64,000 nucleotides of DNA, taken from contig OZ038378.1 in NCBI GenBank assembly GCA_964036045.1, positions 187,091,128 to 187,155,127 of the forward strand, read 5' to 3'. Under the pieces are notes generated by a model. That model had not been told where the DNA came from. It was given only the letters and a program-made list of their open reading frames with translations, and made no database searches. This DNA is from Eutreptiella sp. 'Long Island Sound 2002'. Taxonomy: Eukaryota; Euglenozoa; Euglenophyceae; Eutreptiales; Eutreptiaceae. A program made the position numbers and the translations under genes. This document shows, in pieces, positions 41,565 to 53,117 of this stretch. Each line of letters opens with the position of its first letter. The first letter of the stretch is position 1.

Positions 41565-42188
41565 CCGTGCCAATCCTAACTATTTGCGGAAATAATTAAT
41601 TCCCGGTCGTATGTGTTGTTTTGCCATAAAAAAAAGAAACGCAAAAAAATATGATTTTTTGGCTTTGTGCCCTTCGCAAAAATGAGTTCCGCAAAAAAAA
41701 ATCGCAATTTTTTTTTGCCCCTGCCCGCCTTTGCAGAATACCACAATTGCGGGACGGATGTTGTGTTTGCCCCACTTGTAAGGTTGAAGCATCCGAAACA
41801 TTTGCTTGTTGGTGCTTGTCTGTGTTATGGACTGCAATCCCAGATTTCAACCGATCCACATTTGTATGCCTGTGTAGGATTGGACTGTAGGATTGGACGG
41901 CAATCCCACAGTCCAAATGATCAACATTTGTATGCCTGTGTAGGATTGGACTGCAATCCCAGAGTCCAAGGTACCCCAGGCCCTTCGCAAAAATGGGTTC
42001 CGCAAAAAAAAACGCAAAAATAAAAAACACTTTTGTCTCAATACGCTCCGCAAAAATGGGTTCCGCAGAAAAAAATCGTAAAAATTTTTTTTCCCCTGTT
42101 TTAAGTGTTGCCGCAAAATTTTGCTTAAAAAAATTCGAAACACCCAACGCAAAACTTAGGAATCCCCAAATAGTTAGGATGGGCACGG
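41565..42188. mobile_element. MITE, copy 2
   Basis: Same TA-flanked element as 12399-13024, with TA at 41563-41564 and 42189-42190. It shows small changes, including loss of the inner TCCGC of the right inverted repeat (CCCCAAATAG). Confidence 0.7.
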
Positions 42189-43590
42189 TATGAGCCCGAA
42201 ACTCAACGGTGGCGGCTGGGAACGGGCGTCGCACCTGCCAGACCTCCATTTCAAAATCTGCAATTTAGGGCCAAAACCATCCCTTCTTTTGCCCAAAACT
42301 GCCCTAGAACCTGCTGAAAACGGCCAAATGAAGAGAAATAGTGGCTATTGTACACATGCAGCTAGACTTTCCCGTGCCGAAGGGCCCTCTAGGGCCCTCT
42401 AACTCCAAAATATATCCGTGAACCGCCCCCAAAAGTCCCTCGAAAGCCCCAGAAGGTGTGCACATTAGCCACCGACAGCCCCAAATCAAAAACCGACCAT
42501 TTCTTGGGCTACGTGGCTCAAAACGCCATTTTTGAAAAATCATGGTTTGGACCCTCTTTTGAGCCATTTGTGGTCAAGAAACGGGCCCATTTTCAAGGCC
42601 CTCTCGGCCCTGAGAGGGGCCAAAATTGCTCAACGTGGGCACAAAATGGGCTCATTCCACTTGTTTGTGCACCCCGAGGTAGTCCAAAGGTATCTTTGGG
42701 GAAACCCATTTTTGATCTATTTTTGACTGATTTTTGGTCCGGAGACGGCCCATTTTGAAGGCATTTTGTGACTTTGGAGGGGCCAAAATAGCTTGCAATG
42801 GGCTCAAAGGGCTCAAAGAGCTTGCAAAGGGGCTTATTTCACCTGTTTGTGCATCCAAAATGGTTTGGGATCATTTTTGGAAGAACACATTTTTGACCCA
42901 TTTTTGACCCATTTTTCGTAGCAAAACAGCCCATTTTCCAGGCATCTTGGGATTTTCAGAGGGCCAAAACAAGCCACCACGAGCTCATAAACCACCAAAA
43001 CCACTTGTTTTGGCATTCCATGTGGTCCAGGATCATCTTTGAAAAAGTCAATTTTTTCTCACCCGGTGGACCTTGTTGACCTCTTGCAGCTTGCCGCAGC
43101 CCACTGGGCCAAGGTACGGGGGTCTAAGCGTTGGTTAGGGCAATTTTGAGGGGTGGAAACCACCAGAAGTGGGTGGTTACGGGTGGATTAGGTGTGCTCG
43201 GAATCGCGTGTTGACCCACGTAGCCCGAGATATGGTCTGTTTACCGAGTTGGTGGAAACAGTCGGAAACAGTCGGCGGCCAATGTGCACAAATTTTGAAG
43301 CTTTCGGGGGCCTTTTGGGGGCGCTTCGCGGACATATTGTGGAGTTAGAGGGCCCTAGAGGGCCCTCTGGCACAGGGAAGTCTAGCTGCACGTGTAGAGT
43401 AGCCACTATTTTCCTTCATTTGGCCGTTTTCAGTAGGTTCTAGGGCAGTTTTGGGCAAAAAAAGCCTGATTTTGGCCCTAAATTGCAGATTTTGAAATAG
43501 AGGTCCGGCACTTGCAACGCCCGTTCCTGGCCGCCACTGTTGACGTTTTGTCTCATACTTTGTGTGGTTGTCCCTTACACCCATAGGTAC
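42189..43590. repeat. Foldback-like inverted repeat, copy 2
   Basis: Left arm 42189-42540, right arm 43185-43590. This copy keeps the longer right arm (GGAAACAGTCGGCGGCC, ACCCACGTAGCCCGAG) that is deleted in copy 1. No gene supported. Confidence 0.6.
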
Positions 43591-43736
43591 CCCCCTCCCC
43601 CTCTTGTATAAGCTACGCCCTTGCGTGGGTGCTATTATGATGTCAGTCGCTCTGCCTGAGTGAACAAACGCACCCACCTGCTTTGTTTGTACCCTGTCTC
43701 TCCCCCCCTCCCTGCGTCGTCTTGCGGGAGAGTAGG

Positions 43737-44150
43737 ATGAGCCAGAGATCCAAAGGCCGCGGCAGTGCCAAGGATCATATGGCTGCGCATCGCACCACCG
43801 GAGAGCCGGTATTACCTGCTGCTGAGTCACAGCAGCTTGTCTCCATGACACCACTACAGCTGCCGGATTTCGTCCTGCAGAACGAGTTCTGGCTGCATGG
43901 GGGCATCCCTGATGTCGATAACAGTTCGGTCAAGTTTTCAGTCCTGGATGATGTTAATTCTGTTGAGCGTATGCGTATGCTTTTTCATGGCGCCAGCCCA
44001 AATCTGCTGCTGGTGGGCGAGGTGGATGGTGAAGACATGCCGGTCTTTTTGGAGTACGTGCATAAGCTGATGAAGCTTCTGACGACTCTTGGGCGGCTCG
44101 ATCTAGTTCTGTTAAAAAGTCAACCAAAGTGGAGAGCTCTGAATTTCTGA
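43737..44150 (+). CDS. LINE ORF1a, copy 2
   Basis: 137 residues beginning MSQRSKGRGSAKDHMAAHR. Intact; differs from copy 1 at about four residues (for example QLPDFV for QPPDFV). Ends in the same TGATG overlap with ORF1b (44148-44152). Confidence 0.6.
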   Translation: MSQRSKGRGSAKDHMAAHRTTGEPVLPAAESQQLVSMTPLQLPDFVLQNEFWLHGGIPDVDNSSVKFSVLDDVNSVERMRMLFHGASPNLLLVGEVDGEDMPVFLEYVHKLMKLLTTLGRLDLVLLKSQPKWRALNF

Positions 44151-45329
44151 TGGCGCCTATGAAGCTCAAAGACAAGCTGCCAGTTTGTTCCTGTGCGGGG
44201 GGACAGTGCGACAGGCTGGTGGGTTCTGTGTCGAAAGCCCAGTCCTACGACGTGTGGGTCGCCACGTCCACGCACTGGTCACGCGTGGAGTCTGCCTCGG
44301 TATACTACAAGATGGTAAACCTGCGGCTCCCGGGGGAAAATGCTGATGGTCTACTGTTCCCTGATCCTGAGATTGACTACCCAATGCTGATTATACAGTA
44401 TGGTCTTGCCTGGGAGGACGAGTTGATGACGTACTTGGACATCGACAAGAATACGGCGGTCATATGCCCGGGGGTGGATACCGCCAGCAGTCGGTACCTA
44501 TACCTGGAGACAGACCTTGCTCAGGCTAAAGGGGTGGTGAAGACGTTTGACCGCTATCCGCGATTTGCGCTGCTGCCCCTCAAGTGGTACACAGGGGAGG
44601 CGGTCTGGGCAGCCGAGCACCGCGTGGAGATAACAATGTCCAAGGATTTCCAGCCCAAACATCTGAAGTATTTCTTTTCATGCGGGATGGCTGCATTCTG
44701 GGATCTGAGAGATATCCTGTCAGGTAAGCACTTTGCAGCCCAAATCATGCATGCCAAGCGCATTCGAGTGGGTCTGTCCAAGAGGGGCTATGCGTTTGCG
44801 CGAGAGAAAATGTCAGCCTGGCTCCAGGACCTCGGGCTGGAGCTGCGGGATGAGCAGTCAGGTCAGCAAATGACCGGTGTGGCAGCATCGTCAGTCACGC
44901 TAGCCACCATTACCCCAGAGGCATGGGGGCCGTGCGAAAGCGTATTTCTGACGAATGTGCCGCCCTACTGGCGGGACACAGTCCTTTTGACAAGTGCTTC
45001 TGACGCAGGGCACAGACCAGGAGAATTTTGTATTGGATCGCTGCCGCTTTCATGTGGGGGACATACGCTCAAAAACCTGGATGTTGACTGGACCGAAAGC
45101 TGGACAGCTGGTCGGTAAGGTCCTGCAGGCGGCGCAGTCTTCCACGCTCATAGTGCCCATCTCACGGCAAGAATACATGTCGCGGAAGGCCTCGATCCAG
45201 GGGAGCGGAGGCAAAGGCGGCAAAGGTGGAAAAGGCGCTCCGCCCCCGGACAGGGCGTCTGACCCGATGGATTTCAACGACAGCGATGTGGGTGCGCTCA
45301 AGGTGTTCAAACGTAAACGCGGCGACTAG
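44150..45329 (+). pseudogene. LINE ORF1b, copy 2, one frameshift
   Basis: Runs in register with copy 1 to about 44990, where CCTTTTGAC replaces CCTTCGAC (one extra base) and the frame is lost. Coding continues in the next frame from about 44994 through LLTQGTDQENFVLDRCRFH to the same (GGK)n tail and KVFKRKRGD stop at 45329. Another change near 44183 replaces FVSVRVGQ with VCSCAGGQ. Product not made as a single protein unless the shift is an assembly error. Confidence 0.6.
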
Positions 45330-45749
45330 CAACAGGCGCGAGCGTACTGAACCACTGGCTGTCCCTGAGGACGGCATTTGGGTCGCTGAATGTCAACAGA
45401 TGGCTCCAACGACCGCGGGAATCGCGTCGCAGCGAGCCTCGTCGAGCTTCGGTGCTGAGGCTCGTCAAAAAGCATAACATTGATTTGCTGGGACTGCATG
45501 AAACTCACCTGCATCACCAAGGCGTGCTGGATGCGCAGGCTTGGTGGCTGCGCAAAAATGAATTCGCGGCGATGTTCAATCAACAGCTGGACCAGTCGGA
45601 TAAAGGCCCTCCGGCCTTGTTTGGCGAGCGTCCAAGTGGGAGCATGTCTCTTCCGTGGCAATGGGCCAGCAGTTTCTGATTTCGCACATGCGGGCAAAGG
45701 TGGGGGGGGACCTGCGGGTCCTGACGGGGCATTTCTCGTGCCACCCCAG
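45313..45749 (+). pseudogene. LINE endonuclease N-terminal part, copy 2
   Basis: SLNVNRWLQ, LLGLHETHL and WWLRKNEFAAMFN are preserved. Frameshifts near 45610 (GLVWRES lost) disrupt the rest, which then stops at the 5-bp target CCCAG where the LTR element begins. Confidence 0.65.
45745..45749. repeat. 5-bp target duplication CCCAG, left side of LTR element
   Basis: Matches 49588-49592 on the other side; the unsplit sequence in copy 1 is CCGAGTCAGCG at about 16386. Confidence 0.8.
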
Positions 45750-46171
45750 TGTAATATAACCCAACTTGGTCTTGGCTGAGGTCTATTCCTTGACCCTTGT
45801 TCCCATGAACACTGAAGCGCAGGCACTGATCTAAATACTCCAAAGCATTTTAGATCACTGGACGTGATCTACAAACATGCCTGTGCAAAACACAGCAAAC
45901 TGTCCTAAACATGCCGAAAAATTTACAAAACACTCAGAATATTATAAAACCTAGAAAAATTATAAAATCTGTAGATTTCACCTAAGTTTTCTTCATGTCA
46001 AGAATTTAAATCTACCACACTAATCGCGATGCGCGGCTGCCATCTGGCATTTTCCGTCCGCGAATTTCGCGGGCCATTCAGCAGCCCACATTATAATAAA
46101 AATGCATAATCTACAATAAATTTGGAAACGAAATAGATAAGAGTATCTTTTACATTTGTGGACCCATTACA
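45750..46171 (-). repeat. 3' LTR of the minus-strand element
   Basis: 422 bp, TG...CA ends, preceded (on the minus strand) by the purine tract. Confidence 0.85.
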
Positions 46172-46183
46172 CTCCCCCACCAA
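46172..46183 (-). promoter_or_regulatory. Polypurine tract
   Basis: Twelve bases reading TTGGTGGGGGAG on the minus strand, ending exactly at the LTR. This is the usual plus-strand primer position and fixes the element's direction. Confidence 0.65.
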
Positions 46184-48247
46184 GCTCAAACTCAGGGTCC
46201 AGAGCTGAGTTTGTGAAAAAAATATGAATAATGGGGGCAAATGGGTAAGATACACCCAAAGCTAATCTGAGCTTTTTCAGCAAAAAACCTATACTTTACC
46301 TGTGACATGGTATTTACTACAACCATTATGTACAAAACAAAAACTTCTGCCACACCCCAGTGCCCTGAAATGGAAACCCACCAGGTGTCAGGGGCTTTTT
46401 GTTTCAATGTAGAAAAAAAATCCCTGCTCAGGGGTTGGGGAAAAGCCTGCAGCAAAAGGCTATAAAAACCCCATTCCCTTTCTGGGAGGTGTGGTAACAC
46501 ACTCCCACCACAACCTGTATATAATGAAAAAAAATTCCTGCACATCTTTCTGAGCTTACCTGTAACTTGCAGTCATTTCTAATTATACAAAAACCAGCTC
46601 CAACATCCCTAGTCAGTGCAAAAACCCGGCCAGAGTTTCGAAATGATTTTCAAAACCCAACTGCAATTTCTGCCTAGGGAGCCTGACCCAGAGTACCCTG
46701 CCTAGGGGAGACCCGAAGAGGACAGAGACACAGAGGCGCAAGGCACAGAGCATGGGGACAAAAATATCGTACAAACAGATTCTGTTGTGCCCACTGGGTT
46801 CGCACCATCCTGGTGCCGTGCACAGTACTTTACAGAGTGCAGGTGCAGTGCACAACGTGCAGTGCACAGTACTTGTGCAGCATTCAACAAAAGAACAAAA
46901 GAGAAAAAAGAAAACGTCAGAGCAAAAAATATTCAATTCTTCACGACTCCTCCACATGTCATCCAGTATCAACCTCCTTGCAACGACATCTCTTCACCAT
47001 ACCATGCACGCTTACACATACCTCGCACTCACCAAGCAAAGTGCTCACACCCAGACACCAGAACTGAGGAACACCCTGCAAATTCAAATGCCAAACCCTT
47101 TCCCAAAATAACGAATGTAAAGTACAGCTCTGCCAGGAGAGCAGAGGTTCCCACTGACCCACCTGCTCTCTGCCCTACCACTGGGCCTGACGTCTCACGC
47201 ACTGGCGTACCTGCTGACCTGGAGGGGGGAAGGGGAGTAGTTGGCGTCCCATATTCCAACCCCACTTATAAAAGTATTATGAAGGCTTGCCATGCGCCCC
47301 ACTACATGTCCTCGGACCACCCAAACATCTGCAGCAGGTAAAGAGTATAAAAAAATGTGCCCAGGGGTTGTAGAAGTTTTTTCAAAAAAAGGTTTTTTGG
47401 CTCTGGATCTCCCAAGAGGGCTGCTGCACTGAAGGGGGGGGTACCTCAAAGGCGAATTGGCCTCCCCTCAACCCATCTCCATCCCCCAACCAATCTCGTG
47501 CAGCCCCTTTCAGCAAAAAAGGCAGAAGAAATCTGGAGAAAAATTACCTGGAAAGACCTGTGAGTGGAAAGAAGGCACGTGCAAAGCCGTGCCACAAACA
47601 GAATAAATACAGGCGCCCACACAGGGCCCAAACAAGGCCAACAGGCCCACAGCCCACAACGAAGGGCCCGCAAAACAAAAACAGGGCATATCCAAGCCCA
47701 CAGACAAGACAAAAACAAACCTGAACCTCCATACACTACCACAAACAACTTCCCATACTTTTTTCTTATCCTACGGCGTCTGTTGTCCAAGTCACTTTTC
47801 ACATCCAGCTCATTTACCCTGATCTATGGGACCTCCGCCACTTCAGAATCAATCTCTACACTGGTCTCTGCAAAAGTGTACGAAAAGACATCGACCAACC
47901 AAAACATAGGTCTACTGCACAACGCATACGTATAGGCAGTGCCTTTAAGAGCACTGCTGAGACGCAAAAACACCTCTGCGCAAAGTCGAAATTTCACATC
48001 CAGTAGATTTTGCCCACATTCAACCATATATACGTCAATCACGAAAACAAAAGGGAACCACTCGCTCTTAACGAAGGCTTACACACCCAGCACAAACTGT
48101 CCTCCAGTTAAACGCAGTCAGAACCCGTGAGCGAAGGGCCGGAATCCACCAAGACCATCTCGTGCGCAGTAAACTTCAGGAACACGCCTCCAGCGAGCAG
48201 CAAAGGCCGCCTCCACCAAGACGCCGTCTGCACTGTCTAGAGCCTTC
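46184..48247 (-). other. Interior of LTR element with no recognised gene
   Basis: About 2 kb without RT or integrase motifs in any frame. Short frames on the minus strand (47446-47802, 47824-48042) and plus strand (46787-47341) have no recognisable domain. It contains GTGCAGTGCACA-type short repeats near 46815-46880. Confidence 0.5.
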
Positions 48248-49005
48248 TCAATCGAGATCGCAGTCACCCAGGGCACGCATCGCGCCAGCTCGCTTGCGCT
48301 GCTGCTGCCGCCGCGCAGCCGCAGCAGCTGATCTTGTACCCCTTCGCGAACGCCGAACAGGTTTCTCCACAGACAACAACTTCGTCACGTCGCCACGCTC
48401 CTCAAACTCCAACACATGACGAGCAGCTTCTTCAGCAGCATCAACAACTTCAGCAGCCCCACCATAGAGCACGCTGTGCGCGCTACGCCAGGCCCAGTCA
48501 CGGCGTAACACGGCTTTATCCAACTCACTGACACGCACTGCATTAATCCCACACGACAGTTCTCGCAAGCAGTATTGTCTTTCACGCCACAAATCACGCG
48601 CAACCAAAGGGGCTCGAGAGTTGTACACCCAGTTCAACAAGGACGGCTCCTCCAGCACAAAGCAACGCAACGTAGGGCTCCAACAATCAATGTCTTCAAG
48701 CGCGTACCTTTGCAGCAGGCGCTGTACCTCTTCTCGAAGGTCACGCAGCGGCCAGGTCGATTCAGCCTCAGGGCCTCACAGAAGACAGCAGAAAGAGGAT
48801 TATCACCCAACAAGCTTGCCCGGCGAAGCTGACAGACCTCATACACCCGTACGTCCACTGCCGCACGCCAGGCATCTTCAAGCAGAAACTCCTCAAGGGA
48901 CTCACAACCCTGATCATCCAAAATGATGTTGTCCAACAGCCGCGTCTCTGAGCGAACTCTGTCCTTGAAGGCTGCAGTGGCCGGCACCCACGGCGGCAGC
49001 CACAT
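48248..49005 (-). pseudogene. Gag-like ORF of the LTR element, one frame change
   Basis: Minus strand. The first part (from 49005) reads RLLDNIILDDQGCESLEEFLLEDAW, VYEVCQLRRASLLGDNPLS; near 48770 it passes into the next frame: PLRDLREEVQRLLQRYALED, SLLNWVYNSRAPLVARDLW, VLRRDWAWRSAHSVLYGG and a basic Arg-rich end (RRSRRGTRSAAAAARRQQQ) at 48248. It is mostly helical with a basic C-terminus and lies first after the upstream LTR, the gag position. No family is recognised. The frame change could be an intron, a programmed shift or damage. Confidence 0.45.
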
Positions 49006-49165
49006 TCAGCCCAACTGTGCAGCGCAAAAGGAGCAGGTCGCTGTGCAGCACACAGGGCGCAACGTGTAGCGTCGTTGAGGCGCTGTGAACGGTCAAGCTA
49101 TGCCCAGATGCACGTCAGTGCCATCACTGTCTTTGGGCAGGTCGTTGCGACGCAGGTTTGTAGAT

Positions 49166-49587
49166 TGTAATATAACCCAACTTGGTCTTGGCTGAGGTCT
49201 ATTCCTTGACCCTTGTTCCCATGGACACTGAAGCGCAGGCACTGATCCAAATACTCCAAAGCATTTTAGATCACTGGACGTGATCTACAAACATGCCTGT
49301 GCAAAACACAGCAAACTGTCCTAAACATGCCGAAAAATTTCCAAAACACTCAGAATATTATAAAACCTAGAAAAATTATAAAATCTGTAGATTTTACCTA
49401 AGTTTTCTTCATGTCAAGAATTTAAATCTATGACACTAATCGCGATACGCGGCTGCCATCTGGCATTTTCCGTCCGCGATTTTTGCGGGCCATTCAGCAG
49501 CCCACATTATAATAAAAATGCATAATCTACAATAAATTTGGAAACGAAATAGATAAGAGTATCTTCTACATTTGTGGACCCATTACA
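49166..49587 (-). repeat. 5' LTR of the minus-strand element
   Basis: 422 bp, about 2-3 percent different from the other LTR by eye (for example ATGGAC for ATGAAC, GATTTTTGCGG for GAATTTCGCGG). Confidence 0.85.
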
Positions 49588-49592
49588 CCCAG

Positions 49593-51371
49593 TCAGCGTC
49601 GGCAACAGTGGGAACGCCTGGAAACCAAGCTGCAGACAATGCCACCACTCCCGATGGTGGTTCTGGCGGACCATAACAGTGTTATGGTTCCGGGGGTGGA
49701 CTCTGAGGCCATCAGCAAGGAGATATCGACAGTCGTGTCAGCAAGGAAAGTGGGTGCATTTACATGGGGAACGGCGTGAGGAACTGCGGGGGTTCACCAG
49801 AGAAGAGCGGCGAATTGACCGAGTGCATATGCCCACACAGGCGCTGCATCATTTGCGGTCGGTGTATACAGTGGCCACCCCGGCAGACCACAAGGCGGTA
49901 GTGGCTCAGCTCGGGCCAGTGGAAGATCATGGGGATCGCCCCCGGTTTTGTTTCCCGTTGCAGCTGCTGGAGGACCCGGCAGCGCTTGCGGCGCTGCAGG
50001 AGAAGCTGCAGGCAGTTGCATGCCCAGACTCAGAGGCTTGGTGGGACAGCGTGCGGGTGTTGCTTCGGGATGAGGCAGTCAGCTGGCGACGGGAACATCC
50101 AACAGTGGGTTTCACACAGCTGCAGGCTCTTGTGCGGGAGAGTACACCAGTGCGACTTGCGCCGGGTGCAGATGAGTTTTTGCAAGACCTGAGCTACGAA
50201 GAGCCCACAGTGTCATCGGCATACCAACAGCTGGTGCGACTGCAATCGCAGGAGAACCACGAGGATTTCCAGGAGAGAATGGTGTCAAAGCTTCGGTCAC
50301 ACCTGTTGTCTAGGGAGGAGAGGATTTGGCGGCAGTCGGAACGCCGCACACGCATCTTTGAGCTGCACCCTAGGTCAGGGATCCGGCAGGGGGACCCGCT
50401 GTCTCCTCTGCTGTTTGATGTGATTACTGTTTTTCTCATTTATGACATCAAATCCCTGCACGTTGACGTGCAGATCCTGCTTTATGCAGATGACATTCTA
50501 TTCTGCGTGCCAGGATGTGGTCTGCAGCACCGAAGAGACCTGCGGCTGGTGATGTACAGACTGCGGGTTTTTTGGGATTTTTTCTGGGCCCCAGGTGAAC
50601 ACCCAAAAAACATATGCCATCCTGAAGAGTTCTGGGCTTGACCCCCAGCCGGAGACAGTGGCGGGGGTGATCGTAAAGAAGAGTATAAGATACTTAGGCG
50701 TGCAGCTAGGCAACATCACGTCCGACGCGGCATACGCGAGTGTCATTGCGCGGATGCTCCTGCGAGCCAGGGCAATGGCGGCACTGCCGCTGGGACTAGA
50801 AGAAAAGGCCAGTTTGTTTGCGTCCTGGGTGGCTCCAGTCTGTTATTTGACAGCCAGGGCGTATCAACCGTCACAGCATGTGTGCTCACAGATGGACATG
50901 GTACATCGGATGGCACTGGGAATCAGCACGTGGGACCTCACGGTGTGGATTTTGGTGCGGCCCCCCCGGGAGGGGTGCTTGGGACAGGCGAGCCTATCCT
51001 CGTACGCGCAGTGGACCCACAGCCACACGTTCGCCCAATATGTGCAGAGACCGTCACCTTTTTTCAGAGCGACACGTGGGGCCATTTCGCAGCTGGGCGG
51101 GGATGGAGGGGATGCTGTTTGATGAGGAATTCCTGCCGTTTTTTCAGTTGAGCCCACTGCCGCTGTCAGTACCCTCCTTTTTGCAAGGTTCGCTGAAGAG
51201 CTATTCAGCGGTGCGAAGGTGGGGGGGGGGGGGCTGTCGCCCCCCCTCCAACGGCAAGGCTGCCCTTGATGCTGGTTTGGCACAATGCACTGTTTGCCAA
51301 CTCCTTTCACTTGACGTACCATTGCCCGGCCCTGCCAAAGAAAGGCCTGCTGCGGTGGGTGGATCTGGTGG
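49593..51371 (+). pseudogene. LINE endonuclease C-terminal part and partial RT, copy 2
   Basis: Frame 2 is open through the endonuclease end (RRIDRVHM) and the linker straight into ENHEDFQERMVSKLRSHLL and GIRQGDPLSPLLFDV, YADDILFCVPG. Endonuclease and RT are thus in one frame here, showing that the missing first half of the RT palm is a clean deletion and not a frame problem. About 45 bases (including EGSVLGAWALQDA) are missing near 49758. A T-run insertion near 50580 moves the frame; coding continues as NTQKTYAILKS and IRYLGVQLG to about 51150. The TRIM element interrupts it at 51372. Confidence 0.7.
51368..51371. repeat. 4-bp target duplication GTGG, left side of TRIM
   Basis: Repeated at 53990-53993; in copy 1 the site is CTGGTGGAGGGG at about 18201, unsplit. 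Confidence 0.6.
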
Positions 51372-52272
51372 TGAAGCGGTATGGGGTGCTTCACCCATAC
51401 CCGCTGCCCAGCCTGTGGCGCTCTTCGCCAGGCCAGATCAGGAATTTTCCTGTTGATGCTACGGCATCCTGATTTCTGTGGGATTTCTGTAAAATACCCC
51501 AGAAATCGACATTTTACGTCTTTTTTGGGCTGGCGACGACAGTCGTCGCCTGCGCGACGCAGCTCCAGAACGAGGATTTATTCCTCGATTTCTAAAGATT
51601 TTAGGCAATTTTTTTATTGTTTTATCGTTTTTAGAACTAAAAGATTATAGCGTGACCTTTTTCGCGGCGTTCCGCGAAGGTCCATTTTTGCGAAAAGTGG
51701 CGCGTTCACGCATTTTTCAAAAATTGCTGACGCGATTCCAGGAATCGCCCAGACGCCTATGGCGTAGCCCAACAGTGGGCCTTTTCATATGTAGGTTGAA
51801 TTGGTACAGAAACGCGTCGTGTCGGCTACGCGACGCGTTGGGGGGAGACGCGTGAAATGAGCGTTTTTGGCTCAAAAATCACTTTATTTCATTGTTTTTC
51901 GCCCAAAAACCACTGGTTGGCCCAGTTTGGGCAGGATCTCAGTGGAGATCCTGATGGCGACGCCTCGTAGCCGTCAGATTTTCTGATGGCGGCGACGCCG
52001 TCACCTTCATTTCGTCTTCTTTTTTATGCTATTTTATAGTATAGAATTGTTACTTGTACATATTACTTGTCTACATATTTTCTTTGTCTACATATACCTT
52101 CATCTCCTTGCCCAGGACGCCAGATTGTGTCATGGCCGAGGCAAGGATCACAGAATCGTTTGGACAATCGTGAATAAGAGTGGAAGACTTGGACTTCACG
52201 GGTTTGGGGGTTTGAGGGCGTGCATGCCGAAGGGAAGCTTCGAGGTCGCCCCCTCCCCCCAAATATCCTACA
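51372..52272 (+). repeat. Left LTR of TRIM: string of short hairpins
   Basis: Between 51376 and 51990 at least fifteen short inverted repeats follow one another, for example 51376-51404, GGCGACGAC/GTCGTCGCC (51532-51550), CTGCG/CGCAG (51550-51562), CGAGGA/TCCTCG (51571-51587), TTCGCGG/CCGCGAA (51661-51678), GCGATTCC/GGAATCGC (51732-51748), GCCCA/TGGGC (51767-51780), AACGCGTCG/CGACGCGTT (51811-51839) and AGGATCTC/GAGATCCT (51933-51952). Most loops are 1-5 bases. The last 270 bases lack this structure. Confidence 0.8.
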
Positions 52273-52312
52273 AAAGGATTCTGCCGACGCCAAGGCCACC
52301 AAGGGCGTGTGA

Positions 52313-52552
52313 CGGCCTGAGGACGGCGACGACGCCCAGACTGCAGGAGTACGCGGATCGCTGATCGCTGTTCGCTGGGAAACTGCAGGAGCTAAGGTCA
52401 AGGGCATCAACGCGATGAAGGAGCTCCGACGATGGATTAGACCATGGCTTCCCCATGGACCCTATGGAGCCCCCAAGTCCAGCCCGCCGCCACTGGGCGA
52501 CGACCACAGCGACGACGACGACGTCTGCGAAGTGCACAAGAAGGCGCGTTAA
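52313..52552 (+). CDS. Short ORF inside TRIM
   Basis: 80 codons open from 52313, with RGSLIAVRWETAGAKVKG, MKELRRWIRPWLPHGPYG and an acidic end GDDHSDDDDVCEVHKKAR. The same frame is also protein-like before a TGA at 52310 (DSADAKATKGV), so the original ORF may have been longer. The function is unknown; perhaps a gag remnant. Confidence 0.3.
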   Translation, partial: RPEDGDDAQTAGVRGSLIAVRWETAGAKVKGINAMKELRRWIRPWLPHGPYGAPKSSPPPLGDDHSDDDDVCEVHKKAR

Positions 52553-53117
52553 TTCGTCGCCTTGGGTTGGTTGATTCGGTCCCACCCTAAATAGGCGTGG
52601 GGCGCCTTGGGTAGGAAATGACCCTAAGTCCCCCAAATTAGGTGCGTTAATTCGTCACCTTGGGTTGGGAATCGACCCTAAACTGGCACGGGTTGCCTTG
52701 GGCAGGAAATGGCCCTAAATTCAGGCGCGAGGAAGTCGTTGCCTTGGGTTTGACCCTAAATAATTTTTTCTGAATTTATTGAATTATTGATTTCCATGCC
52801 CATGGAGAAAAAGGGCCCATATGTGCGCCTAAGCGCCATCAGTCAGGGCAGAAGGCCCTGCAGCGCCTCTGTTCGTGTAACTACAGGCCACAAGGAGTGC
52901 CAGGGACCAGTGTTGCAATTGCCCTGTGAATATTTCAAGATCAAAAAAAAAAAAAAATTTTTTTTTACATGTGTGTGGCATGTAAATTACTCACGAAGCC
53001 CCCCCCCCCCCCCACTGTCCTGCTGAATCAGAGTTGAAACCAGGGCACTGCAGGGGTCAGAGCGCCTCCTTGGCCTTGCCTTCCTTTGGATATGGGCAAG
53101 GCTTCTAAGGAGGGGGG
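52553..53117 (+). other. TRIM interior: degenerate tandem repeat and purine tract
   Basis: Two to three diverged copies of a unit with TTAATTCGTC-CCTTGGGTTGG and CCCTAAA (52548-52765), then an A-run/T-run pair (52943-52966), a C-run (53000-53013) and the purine tract. No gene supported. Confidence 0.5.

Larger units (their letters stand above)
45750..49587 (-). mobile_element. LTR retrotransposon without pol (LARD-like), minus strand
   Basis: Two 422-bp direct repeats (45750-46171 and 49166-49587) begin TGTAAT and end ATTACA, and differ at about ten positions. A 5-bp duplication (CCCAG) flanks the element. A purine tract, TTGGTGGGGGAG on the minus strand (46172-46183), directly precedes the LTR at 45750-46171, so the element reads from right to left. 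The 2994-bp interior has one gag-like reading frame next to the upstream LTR and no RT, integrase or protease motif. It must have moved with enzymes from a partner element. Confidence 0.85.

Noticed and set aside
46787-47341. 184-residue plus-strand ORF in the LTR element as its main gene
   Set aside because: It is on the strand opposite to the LTR, purine-tract direction, has no domain and is built partly of GTGCAGTGCAC repeats.
51952-51995. CTGATGG occurring twice in the TRIM LTR as a possible hammerhead core
   Set aside because: The conserved A after CTGATG is G in both places and no GAAA follows at the right distance. The segment is better explained by nested simple hairpins.
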